Below, one piece after another: positions 1 through 5,731 of a stretch of DNA of 7,288 nucleotides. The notes under the pieces are model-generated. The model was not told where the DNA came from. It did no database searches and saw nothing but the letters and a program-made list of their open reading frames with translations. A program made the translations under genes and the position numbers. How positions within the stretch are numbered: the first letter of the stretch is position 1; each line of letters starts with the position of its first letter. The DNA is from Firmicutes bacterium CAG:124. GTDB lineage: Bacteria; Bacillota; Clostridia; Oscillospirales; Oscillospiraceae. The stretch lies in NCBI GenBank assembly GCA_000432135.1, contig HF990543.1:1-7288 (forward strand). The letters run 5' to 3'.

Positions 1-505
1 CAGCCAGCCGGGGTTTGCCATCGGCTTCAAGACCGCGCCGTCCGCCGATCCGCTCCGGCAGGAGCTGACCGGACAGCTTGCCGCAGAGCTGCTGCTGGGC
101 GAAAGCGCGGCACTGTACGAGGACCTTTATACGCGCGGACTGATCGACGCGGACTTTTCCTCCGGCTTCACACGCGTACCCGGCGCGGCGTTTTTGCAGG
201 TCGGCGGCGCGGGCTGTGACCCGGAGGCGGTGCTGGAGGCCATTTTGCAGGCGCCGAAGACCAGCTTTTCGCCGGAGCGCTTTGCGCGGCTGAAAAAATC
301 CGTGCGCGGCAGACTCCTGCGGGAGCTTGACGGATTCGAATCGACCTGCTATCGTATATGCGAGGCCATATTCGCAGGCGGAGACTGCTTCTGCGAGTTT
401 GATCTGCTGGATTCCATCACGCTTTCCGACACAGAAGCGCTGCTGACGCAGACAGTCACACCGGAACGCGCCGCGCTCAGCGTTGTTGCGCCGGAAGAAG
501 CGTAG
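1..505 (+). CDS. yfmH: M16-family peptidase-like protein, YfmH type (3' end only)
   Basis: The frame is open from base 2 to the TAG at 503-505 and gives the last 167 residues of a protein whose start lies outside the window. The fragment matches what I know of the C-terminal M16 domain of YfmH-like proteins: an 'IGFK' strand near the start, then 'AAELLLGESAALYEDLY', 'RGLIDADFS' and 'GGAGCDPEAV'. This half of M16 proteins normally lacks the zinc-binding HxxEH motif, which would lie upstream. In Firmicutes, YfmF/YfmH pairs are named for association with 5-aminopentanol modification of elongation factor P; whether this protein is a peptidase cannot be judged from the fragment. YfmH followed by lgt is, to my knowledge, a common order in Clostridia, which supports the call. 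The partner YfmF would be expected further upstream. Confidence is high for the family and moderate for the subgroup. Confidence 0.83.
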   Translation, partial: SQPGFAIGFKTAPSADPLRQELTGQLAAELLLGESAALYEDLYTRGLIDADFSSGFTRVPGAAFLQVGGAGCDPEAVLEAILQAPKTSFSPERFARLKKSVRGRLLRELDGFESTCYRICEAIFAGGDCFCEFDLLDSITLSDTEALLTQTVTPERAALSVVAPEEA

Positions 506-701
506 ATTTTGGACGCACCAATTGCAGGGGCTGATGCCCACATCGGCCCGGCAGAATGCACTATTTTAACGGAAATCTTCGGCGAATCCGTACTGCCCTG
601 CAAATTTCGAATGCAAAGCGTTTTTACCGCAGATATTAAAACGCAGCTACCTACAAATCTGTTGTACCATAACAGGCGGCGCGTACCACAGCGCACGTAA
701 G

Positions 702-731
702 GTGACTTGGTGTGTTCGCAGGGACTAAAAT
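702..731 (+). promoter_or_regulatory. Possible sigma-A-type promoter for lgt
   Basis: A -10-like hexamer TAAAAT (726-731) differs from TATAAT at one position. An upstream GTGACT (702-707) agrees with TTGACA at four of six positions, and the gap is 18 nt. Transcription would start near 738 and leave a leader of about 130 nt before the lgt start codon. It is the best match I found in this intergenic region. The -35 is weak and chance agreement is possible. Confidence 0.33.
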
Positions 732-750
732 TCAGGTCCTCGCCTGAATT
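729..750. promoter_or_regulatory. 8-bp perfect dyad over the putative -10/start region of lgt
   Basis: AATTCAGG (729-736) and CCTGAATT (743-750) form a perfect inverted repeat with a 6-base gap (TCCTCG). It overlaps the last three bases of the putative -10 and the expected transcription start. That position suits a repressor operator. In RNA it could be a hairpin, and it would be the tip of the larger fold drawn from 678-777. Which role is real, if either, is inference. Confidence 0.35.
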
Positions 751-793
751 GTACCCGCAGCAGGCACCAAACGCGTCCCAGCACGCTTTTCTC

Positions 794-827
794 CCCTGTC
801 TTTTCTCTCGTGAGAGAAAAGACAGGG
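794..827. repeat. Perfect 16-bp inverted repeat (strong hairpin) ahead of lgt
   Basis: Bases 794-809 are exactly complementary to 812-827, with only GT between them; as RNA this would be a 15-bp stem with a CGUG loop. No T-run follows on either strand, so it does not look like an ordinary intrinsic terminator. It ends about 30 nt before the lgt Shine-Dalgarno sequence. It could stabilise or process the lgt message, or be a stray palindromic repeat element. Other copies in the genome would tell these apart. Confidence 0.7.
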
Positions 828-870
828 CCGTCGGAGGCATCCGCCGCTCAATTCATTAGGAGGAATTCAT

Positions 871-1740
871 ATGTTTCTCGCATCTCCCATCACATTCCCG
901 AATCTCGGCATCGAGATCGACCCAAGCCCCGTGGCCTTTACGGTCTTTGGGAAGGACATCTACTGGTACGGCATCATCATTGCCGCCGGGTTCCTGCTCG
1001 CTGTTTTCTATATGCTCGCGCGGGCGAAGGACTTCGGCATCACGCAGGACGACGTGCTTGACATGATCCTCTGGGCCGTACCCATCGGCGTGATCTGCGC
1101 CCGGCTGTATTACTGCATTTTCTATTGGGAGCTCTACGCCGACGATCCCATTTCCATCCTCTACATCTGGGAGGGCGGGCTTGCCATCTACGGCGGCATC
1201 ATCGGCGGCGCGATCACGCTGCTCGTCGTTGCGAAGCGCAAGAAAATCCCGGCTCCCGTCCTGCTCGACGTGGCGGGCATGGGCGTCATCATCGGCCAGC
1301 TTATGGGCCGCTGGGGAAACTTTATGAACCGCGAGGCGCACGGCGCTGTCACGGATACGTTTTTGAAGATGGGCCTGCAGGATGCGTCCGGCGTCGTGAC
1401 GTATTACCACCCGACGTTCCTCTATGAATCCGTCTGGAATCTCATCGGCTTCATCGGTCTGCATTTCTTCTCGAAAAAGCGGAAATTCGACGGCGAGGTG
1501 TTCCTGGCCTATGTGGCGTGGTACGGCCTTGGCCGCGTGTGGATCGAGGGGCTGCGCACCGACAGTCTGTACCTGTTTTCCACCGGCATCCGCGTCAGCC
1601 AGCTGGTCGCAGCAGTCTCCTTCCTTGCCGCGGCAGGAATCCTCGCGTGGGTGCTCGTCAAAAAGAAGCCCGCGCGCGAATCGCTCTACGTCAACCGCAA
1701 ACGCGAAGAACCGCAGGCGGATGAAAAACAGGCCGATTAA
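871..1740 (+). CDS. lgt: Prolipoprotein diacylglyceryl transferase Lgt
   Basis: A 289-residue integral membrane enzyme that moves the diacylglyceryl group of phosphatidylglycerol onto the lipobox cysteine of preprolipoproteins, the first step of lipoprotein maturation at the outer face of the cytoplasmic membrane. The Lgt signature is clear: 'GRWGNFMNREAHG' at residues 146-158. Also present are 'YWYG' (31-34), 'WEGGLAIYGG' (100-109, the counterpart of the HGGL motif with Tyr in place of His), 'HPTFLYES' (180-187) and 'YGLGRVWIEGLRTDSLYL' (218-235), which carries conserved arginines. Several hydrophobic segments fill the rest, and the length is normal for the family. The tail after about residue 265 is charged and probably cytoplasmic. 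The start is set by a strong AGGAGGA at 858-864, six bases before the ATG. No clear terminator follows; a new promoter lies within 120 bases. Confidence 0.96.
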   Translation: MFLASPITFPNLGIEIDPSPVAFTVFGKDIYWYGIIIAAGFLLAVFYMLARAKDFGITQDDVLDMILWAVPIGVICARLYYCIFYWELYADDPISILYIWEGGLAIYGGIIGGAITLLVVAKRKKIPAPVLLDVAGMGVIIGQLMGRWGNFMNREAHGAVTDTFLKMGLQDASGVVTYYHPTFLYESVWNLIGFIGLHFFSKKRKFDGEVFLAYVAWYGLGRVWIEGLRTDSLYLFSTGIRVSQLVAAVSFLAAAGILAWVLVKKKPARESLYVNRKREEPQADEKQAD

Positions 1741-1773
1741 AAGAAAATTTACAAAATAACTGACATTCCGCAT

Positions 1774-1812
1774 CACTTGCCTATTCCATTTTTTTCGGGC
1801 AGGTGGTATACT
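1774..1812 (+). promoter_or_regulatory. Extended -10 promoter with an inverted repeat just upstream
   Basis: TGGTATACT at 1804-1812 is an extended -10 (TGn followed by a one-mismatch TATAAT). No good -35 sits 16-18 bases upstream, which extended -10 promoters tolerate. CACTTGCC (1774-1781) and GGCAGGTG (1798-1805) are complementary apart from one T-G position and enclose a T-rich 16-base segment. The right arm covers the TG of the extended -10, so a bound repressor could block the promoter. The start codon of the next gene lies about 45 bases downstream. Confidence 0.45.
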
Positions 1813-1857
1813 ACAGGAAATAACAAAGCAAATATGCTGCTGAAAGGAGCTTCTCCC

Positions 1858-2319
1858 ATGCGTTTTTCTGAAAATTTTGAAGCTGCAAAGAACATGGCCG
1901 TAGAGGCCGCCCAGACCGCTGCCGCAAAGGCGAAGGAGCTGGCCGCCGTCGCAAAGGCCAACATTTCCATCTATGCCGAGGAAGACAAGGTCAAGAAGGC
2001 CGAGATCGAGCTGGGCAAGCTGTATTACCGCGACTACGCCGTCGGTGAAGAGCTCGACACTGCCGAGTATCTGCCGTGGTGCCAGAAGATCGACGAGTCC
2101 AAGAAGGCCATCGCCGAGCTGAAGGACTTCATCGCCTCCCTCCGCGAAGACGAAGCGCCCGCCGAGACCGAGGCTGCTCCCACGGACGACGATTTTGAGA
2201 TCGTTGTCGCCGACGACGAGCCCAAGGCTGACGAGACGCCCGCCGTCGAGGCTCCGAAGACGGAAGAAGCCCCCGCTGAGGAAGCTCCCGCCGAGGACGC
2301 CCCCAAGACAGAAGAATAA
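1858..2319 (+). CDS. Small hypothetical protein with helical N-terminus and acidic tail
   Basis: I do not recognise a named family. The 153-residue product has two parts. Residues 1-96 are rich in Ala, Lys and Glu and read as amphipathic helices, possibly coiled coil ('AAAKAKELAAVAKANISIY', 'KVKKAEIELGKLYYRDY', 'IDESKKAIAELKDFIASL'), with a single Cys in 'LPWCQK' near residue 75. Residues 97-153 are a low-complexity acidic tail of repeated E-A-P and K-T-E-E units, probably disordered. There is no signal peptide or membrane segment, so a cytoplasmic location is likely. The ATG at 1858 is chosen because AAAGGAG (1843-1849) lies eight bases upstream; in-frame codons further upstream precede the promoter region. 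It has its own promoter and a strong terminator, so it is probably a single-gene unit. The helical part resembles small proteins common in Clostridia that sometimes carry a zinc ribbon; none is visible here. Confidence 0.8.
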   Translation: MRFSENFEAAKNMAVEAAQTAAAKAKELAAVAKANISIYAEEDKVKKAEIELGKLYYRDYAVGEELDTAEYLPWCQKIDESKKAIAELKDFIASLREDEAPAETEAAPTDDDFEIVVADDEPKADETPAVEAPKTEEAPAEEAPAEDAPKTEE

Positions 2320-2328
2320 GCCTGTCAG

Positions 2329-2363
2329 AACCGGACGCATTGCTCGCAGTGCGCCCGGTTTTT
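2329..2363 (+). terminator. Strong Rho-independent terminator
   Basis: AACCGG (2329-2334) pairs with CCGGTT (2355-2360). After one A/C mismatch, CGCATTG (2336-2342) pairs with CAGTGCG (2347-2353) through one T-G position. The loop is CTCG and the stem is followed by TTTTTCTGCTTTTT. It begins ten bases after the stop codon at 2319. Its T-rich tail ends just before the comEC Shine-Dalgarno sequence (2374-2380). Confidence 0.88.
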
Positions 2364-2386
2364 CTGCTTTTTGAAGGAGACGGCCC

Positions 2387-3235
2387 ATGCGACGGCTCTG
2401 CCTGTTCACCGGCGGCTTCGCCGCTGCCGCTGGTTTGTATCTGTTTCTGCTGCACGGTGCGCCAGGCGTGCTGCTCGCCGCGCTTGCAGCGGTCTGTGCG
2501 CTGCTGTTTCTGCTCCGGCGTCCGATTTTGCGCCGGGCGGCGGTCTGCGTGCTGGGCCTTTTGGCCGGATTTGCCTGGTGCCGTGGGTACGAGGCGCTTT
2601 TTCTGCGCCCGTTTTCCGCTCTTTCCGGCGAAACAGCCGCGTTTTCCGCGCAGGCGCTTGCCACTCCGCAGGAAAGCAGCTACGGGCAGTCCGTCTCCGC
2701 CCGGCTGACGCTGGACGGAAAAAGCTGCATGGCGGTCATTTACTTTGACGAGGCCGACGGTGAGATCCTTCCCGGAAGCCTCCTGTCCGGCACGGCAAAG
2801 TTCACCACAGCGCAGGAAAAGCATCTGCGCGGCAAGGATTACGATCTGTCGCGCGGCGTATTCCTGACGGCAAGCTGCCGCGAAACGCTGCACGCCGAGC
2901 CGGGCCGCGCATCAGTCTGGCTTGCCCCGGCTCTGTTTGCCGAACGCCTCCGCGCGGCGATCCAGTCCGCATTCCCGTCTGACACGGCGGGCTTTGTACA
3001 GGCGCTGCTGCTGGGCGATAAAACAGGGCTCCGCTACGAGGATCAGAACGATCTGGCCATCGCGGGCATTTACCATGCCGTCGCCGTGTCCGGTATGCAC
3101 GTTTCGATTTTGCTCGGCATGATCCTGCTGCTCTGCGGCGGGAACCACCGGCTTTTGGGGGGGGTCTGTTTGCGTGCCCGCGGCGGCTTGCGGCGGCGCT
3201 GGGTCTGCCTGCCGCCGTGTTTTTTATCGTCATGA
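2387..3235 (+). CDS. comEC: ComEC/Rec2 DNA-uptake channel, N-terminal part (frame broken)
   Basis: ComEC forms the membrane channel that takes single-stranded DNA into the cell in natural competence. This frame gives the N-terminal membrane segments (residues about 5-70), the small extracytoplasmic domain (about 80-170) and the start of the competence domain, with 'ALLLGDKTGL' and the diagnostic 'GIYHAVAVSGMHVSILLG'. The start codon is supported by AAGGAGA at 2374-2380, six bases upstream. Family homology ends near 'GGNHRLLGG'. After the G run at 3157-3164 the frame changes into 23 basic, non-homologous residues and stops at TGA 3233-3235. The correct continuation lies one frame back and is treated as a separate entry. 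With the frame restored, the protein would be about 760 residues, a normal ComEC length. A real mutation, phase variation, slippage and a sequencing error all remain possible. Confidence 0.88.
   Translation: MRRLCLFTGGFAAAAGLYLFLLHGAPGVLLAALAAVCALLFLLRRPILRRAAVCVLGLLAGFAWCRGYEALFLRPFSALSGETAAFSAQALATPQESSYGQSVSARLTLDGKSCMAVIYFDEADGEILPGSLLSGTAKFTTAQEKHLRGKDYDLSRGVFLTASCRETLHAEPGRASVWLAPALFAERLRAAIQSAFPSDTAGFVQALLLGDKTGLRYEDQNDLAIAGIYHAVAVSGMHVSILLGMILLLCGGNHRLLGGVCLRARGGLRRRWVCLPPCFLSS
3157..3164 (+). other. Run of eight G at the comEC frame break
   Basis: The run reads TTG GGG GGG GTC in the upstream frame. Nine G would join it directly to 'GGGLFACPRRLAAALGLPAA' in the downstream frame, which reads as a natural ComEC continuation; six G would do the same with one residue fewer. 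Runs like this are prone to replication or transcription slippage and to miscalls by sequencers. The seven-base core G GGG GGG also fits the general pattern of a -1 ribosomal slippery site. Confidence 0.8.
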
Positions 3236-4671
3236 CCGGCGCACCTGCCTCCGCAGTCCGTGCAGGCGTGATGCAGGCGCTGGTCCTGTGCGCGCCGCTC
3301 GTGCGCCGGGAGAATGACCCGCCGACGACTATCTGTGCAGCCCTTCTCGTGCTGCTGATGCAGAACCCGTGGTCGCTTCTGAGCGTGGGGCTGCAGCTTT
3401 CGTTCGCTTCGACGGCGGGGATCGTCTTCTTCGCGGGCGGGCTTTACCGGAGCCTTTCGGAAAACCAGTTCCTTACGCGCCTGCTGCGCCCCAAAACGGT
3501 TCTCAGCTCACTCCTGCGCGCCATGCTGACGGCGCTCTGCTGCACGATCTCGTCCATGGTCTTTGCGCTTCCCATTACGGCGCTCCAGTTTGGGACTGTC
3601 TCGCTTGCAGCGCCGGTCGTGAACGTGCTGGCGCTGTGGATGCTGTCGATCGTCTTCTGCGGCGGGATGCTCACGGCGCTGCTCGCGCTGGCCCTTCCCG
3701 CTGCCGCAGGCGTCTGCGCATGGGCGCTGAGCTGGCCGGTGCGGCTGGTGCTGCTGCTCGTGCGGAGCGCGGCAAAGCTCCCGTTCGCGGCGCTTTATCT
3801 TGAAAACGGATATCTGATCGCAGCGGCGGTCTTTCTCTATGGACTTGCGTTGCTGCTTTCGCTGCGCCCGAAAGCCGTCCGGTTCTGGCAGGCCGCTGCC
3901 GCAGCCGTGCTCGTCACGGCCTGCTGCATGGGGCTTTCCTGCGCGGATTACGCGCTGCCGGAGGCCTGCTTTTCCATGCTCGATGTTGGGCAGGGACAGT
4001 GCCTCGTCAGCCGCAGCGGAGAAAGCATCAGCGTGATCGACTGCGGCGGGCAGGAGGATGCCAGCGGCGAGACAGCCGCGCGGTTTTTGCTTGCGCGCGG
4101 CGTGACGCAGGTCGACCGGCTCATTCTCACGCATTTTGACGCTGATCACTGCAACGGCGTCCGGCAGCTTCTGCGGCGCGTGCGCGTCAAAACGCTCTAT
4201 GTGCCGGACGTATCGCCGGAAAATAACCTCCGCACGAAAATCCTGTTCGCCGCCGCGCAGGCGGGCGCTGAAATCCGGTTTGTCACGAACGATCTGACGC
4301 TGTCGGACGGCATGCGTATGTTTGCACCCACCGGAAGCGCGGAGGAAAGCAATACCGGGCTTTGCGTCTTGGCAGCGGGCGAAAAATATGATATTCTAGT
4401 GACCGGCGATCTGTCCGAGCAGGCGGAGTACCGGCTGCTGTCCACGCACGACCTGCCGCATGCCGCCGTGCTCGTCGCGGGGCATCACGGCGCGGCTACG
4501 TCTACATCTGAGGCGCTTCTGCGCGCCATCCGGCCGGAGGCCGTGCTCATCTCTGTGGGTGCGGACAACCGATTCGGACATCCGGCGGACGAAACGCTCC
4601 GCCGCATTGAAAAAGCCGGCGCGGCGGTCTTCCGCACCGATCTGTCCGGCACCATCACCATCAGGGGGTAA
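3232..4671 (+). CDS. comEC: ComEC C-terminal part: competence domain plus metallo-beta-lactamase domain
   Basis: This is the rest of ComEC, one frame back from the 5' half. It opens with 'TGAPASAVRAGVMQ' and 'SVGLQLSFASTAGI', both typical of the ComEC competence domain, followed by more membrane segments to about base 3950. A soluble metallo-beta-lactamase-fold domain follows: 'MLDVGQGQ' (about 3976-3999), the metal motif 'THFDADHCNG' (4129-4158), 'VTGDLSEQAE' (about 4399-4428), 'AGHHGAATSTSEALL' (about 4477-4521) and a late 'GADNRFGHPADETL'. In ComEC this domain is thought to degrade or process the non-transported DNA strand. All expected metal-ligand positions appear present. The open frame extends upstream through the G run; the start given is the ATG that overlaps the TGA of the upstream frame (ATGA, 3232-3235). 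GTG 3217 is an alternative; neither has a clear Shine-Dalgarno sequence. Confidence 0.87.
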   Translation: MTGAPASAVRAGVMQALVLCAPLVRRENDPPTTICAALLVLLMQNPWSLLSVGLQLSFASTAGIVFFAGGLYRSLSENQFLTRLLRPKTVLSSLLRAMLTALCCTISSMVFALPITALQFGTVSLAAPVVNVLALWMLSIVFCGGMLTALLALALPAAAGVCAWALSWPVRLVLLLVRSAAKLPFAALYLENGYLIAAAVFLYGLALLLSLRPKAVRFWQAAAAAVLVTACCMGLSCADYALPEACFSMLDVGQGQCLVSRSGESISVIDCGGQEDASGETAARFLLARGVTQVDRLILTHFDADHCNGVRQLLRRVRVKTLYVPDVSPENNLRTKILFAAAQAGAEIRFVTNDLTLSDGMRMFAPTGSAEESNTGLCVLAAGEKYDILVTGDLSEQAEYRLLSTHDLPHAAVLVAGHHGAATSTSEALLRAIRPEAVLISVGADNRFGHPADETLRRIEKAGAAVFRTDLSGTITIRG

Positions 4672-4675
4672 GCAA

Positions 4676-5731
4676 ATGGCAAAAAAAAAGCCTGACGACG
4701 CCGCTGCCGAGGCTGAGCGCCGCTTCAAAGCGGATCTGAAGGCCGGAACGCTCGGCAGCTTTTATATTATCTGCGGCGAGGAAGCGTTTCTGCGCAGCCA
4801 TTATGTGGAGCTTGCTACGAAAAAACTCACCGACGGCCCGGCGGGCGAGTTTAACTTCCACCGCTTTTCCGCCGACGACTGCACGCCGCAGGCGCTGGCT
4901 GACGCGATCGACGCCATGCCCATGATGGCCGAGCGGACGCTCGTGCGCGTAGACGACGTCGACCTGTTCAAGCAGCCAGAGGGCGCGCGGGAGCAATATG
5001 CCGCCATTCTGTCCGATATCCCGGATTACTGCTGCGTGCTGTTCGTCTATGACACGGTGGAATTTAAGATCAACAGCACGATGAAAAAGCTGGCGGCCGC
5101 CGTCAAGGAGCACGCGCAGATCGTTTCGTTCGGCAAGCAGTCCGAGCGCAGTTTGTGCGCGTGGATCACGCGCCACTTCCGTGCGCACGGCAAGAGCGTC
5201 ACGGACGAGCTGTGCCAGTATCTCATCTTCCGCACCGACGGGCTGATGACCACGCTCGGAGGTGAGATCGACAAAATTGCCGCCTATCAGGAGGGTGAGG
5301 CCATCACGCGCGGGGCCATCGACGCGGTGGTCATCCCGGCGCTCAGCGCGCAGACCTTTGACATCAGCGACGCGGTCGTGAACCGGGATTTTGAAAAGGC
5401 CCTTTTCAAACTGCAGGAGCTTTACGCCATGCAGACCGACCCCATCGTTGTGCTGGGCGCGATCGGCGCGCAGCTGCGCAGGCTTTATTACGCGCGGGTC
5501 ATTCTCTCCTCTGGCGGCGGACAGAAGGAGCTGATGGAGCTGACGGGGCTCAAGAGCTATCCCGCGGGTCTGACCATGACGGCGGCCCGCCGTGTGACCG
5601 ACCGCTTCTGCCAGAGCGCCATCCAGCTGGTTCTGGATACGGACCTCGCCATGAAGACGAGCGCAGGCGAACAGGAGCAGCTTCTGGAGCTGCTGCTCGT
5701 CCGGCTTGCGCAGGAGGCGCAGCATGGATAA
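4676..5731 (+). CDS. holA: DNA polymerase III subunit delta
   Basis: A 351-residue delta subunit of the clamp loader, which opens the beta sliding clamp and loads it on primed DNA during replication. Family features seen are 'GSFYIICGEEAFLRSHYVE' (27-45), 'MPMMAERTLVRVDDVDLF' around residues 80-100, 'LIFRTDGLMTTLGGEIDKIA', and a C-terminal region with 'TFDISDAVVNRDFEKALFKL' and 'AQLRRLYYARVI'. Length is normal. The Walker-type site is not expected in delta. The ATG lies four bases after the comEC stop; AGGGGG (4663-4668), inside the end of comEC, serves as ribosome-binding site, so translation is probably coupled to comEC. comEC followed by holA is a common Firmicute order. The coding region begins with a run of nine A (4681-4689) right after the start codon. 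Confidence 0.93.
   Translation: MAKKKPDDAAAEAERRFKADLKAGTLGSFYIICGEEAFLRSHYVELATKKLTDGPAGEFNFHRFSADDCTPQALADAIDAMPMMAERTLVRVDDVDLFKQPEGAREQYAAILSDIPDYCCVLFVYDTVEFKINSTMKKLAAAVKEHAQIVSFGKQSERSLCAWITRHFRAHGKSVTDELCQYLIFRTDGLMTTLGGEIDKIAAYQEGEAITRGAIDAVVIPALSAQTFDISDAVVNRDFEKALFKLQELYAMQTDPIVVLGAIGAQLRRLYYARVILSSGGGQKELMELTGLKSYPAGLTMTAARRVTDRFCQSAIQLVLDTDLAMKTSAGEQEQLLELLLVRLAQEAQHG

Larger units (their letters stand above)
678..777 (+). other. Candidate structured RNA or leader fold upstream of lgt
   Basis: Nested complementary segments can be drawn by eye. 678-684 pairs with 771-777 (seven pairs, one G-U). 707-712 (TTGGTG) pairs with 765-770 (CACCAA), directly next to the first helix. 721-723 pairs with 754-756, and 729-736 pairs with 743-750. 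The second and last helices are perfect. I do not recognise a family: the fragment 'CAGGTCC' recalls SRP RNA, but the SRP domain IV tetraloop and asymmetric A-rich loop are missing. This fold and the promoter proposed at 702-731 cannot both be fully right, because that promoter would start transcription inside the fold. Confidence 0.22.
506..870. other. 365-base intergenic region rich in inverted repeats, upstream of lgt
   Basis: This stretch is visibly richer in A and T than the genes on both sides. I find no convincing gene in it. A stop-free run at 509-700 continues the frame of the upstream gene past its stop, but it has no Shine-Dalgarno sequence and no recognisable protein pattern. The region does hold several inverted repeats: 522-529 with 596-603, 569-573 with 587-591, 550-554 with 593-597, 678-684 with 771-777, 707-712 with 765-770, 729-736 with 743-750, and 794-809 with 812-827. 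GCACCAA occurs twice as a direct repeat (515-521 and 764-770). No T-box sequence, tRNA or recognised riboswitch core was seen. Confidence 0.6.

Noticed and set aside
509..700. Possible 63-residue protein or extension of the upstream M16 gene past its stop
   Set aside because: No ribosome-binding site, no recognisable motif, and the upstream protein already has a normal C-terminus at the TAG.
700..775. SRP RNA, T-box leader or tRNA in the lgt leader
   Set aside because: The SRP GGAA-type tetraloop and A-rich loop are absent, there is no T-box sequence or specifier stem, and no tRNA cloverleaf can be drawn.
773..790. GCGT-CCCAGC-ACGC followed by TTTT as a terminator before lgt
   Set aside because: A 4-bp stem is too weak, and the T-run is short and followed by C-rich sequence.
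858..873. AGGAGGAATTCATATG before lgt, with EcoRI- and NdeI-like sites, resembles an expression-vector junction
   Set aside because: The flanking DNA on both sides is ordinary genomic sequence, the gene order is natural and no other vector sequence is present, so I take it as coincidence.
856..2664. A 602-codon open frame on the - strand
   Set aside because: It lies opposite lgt, the small helical-protein gene and the start of comEC, which have clear motifs and ribosome-binding sites; GC-rich codon use keeps the opposite strand free of stops.
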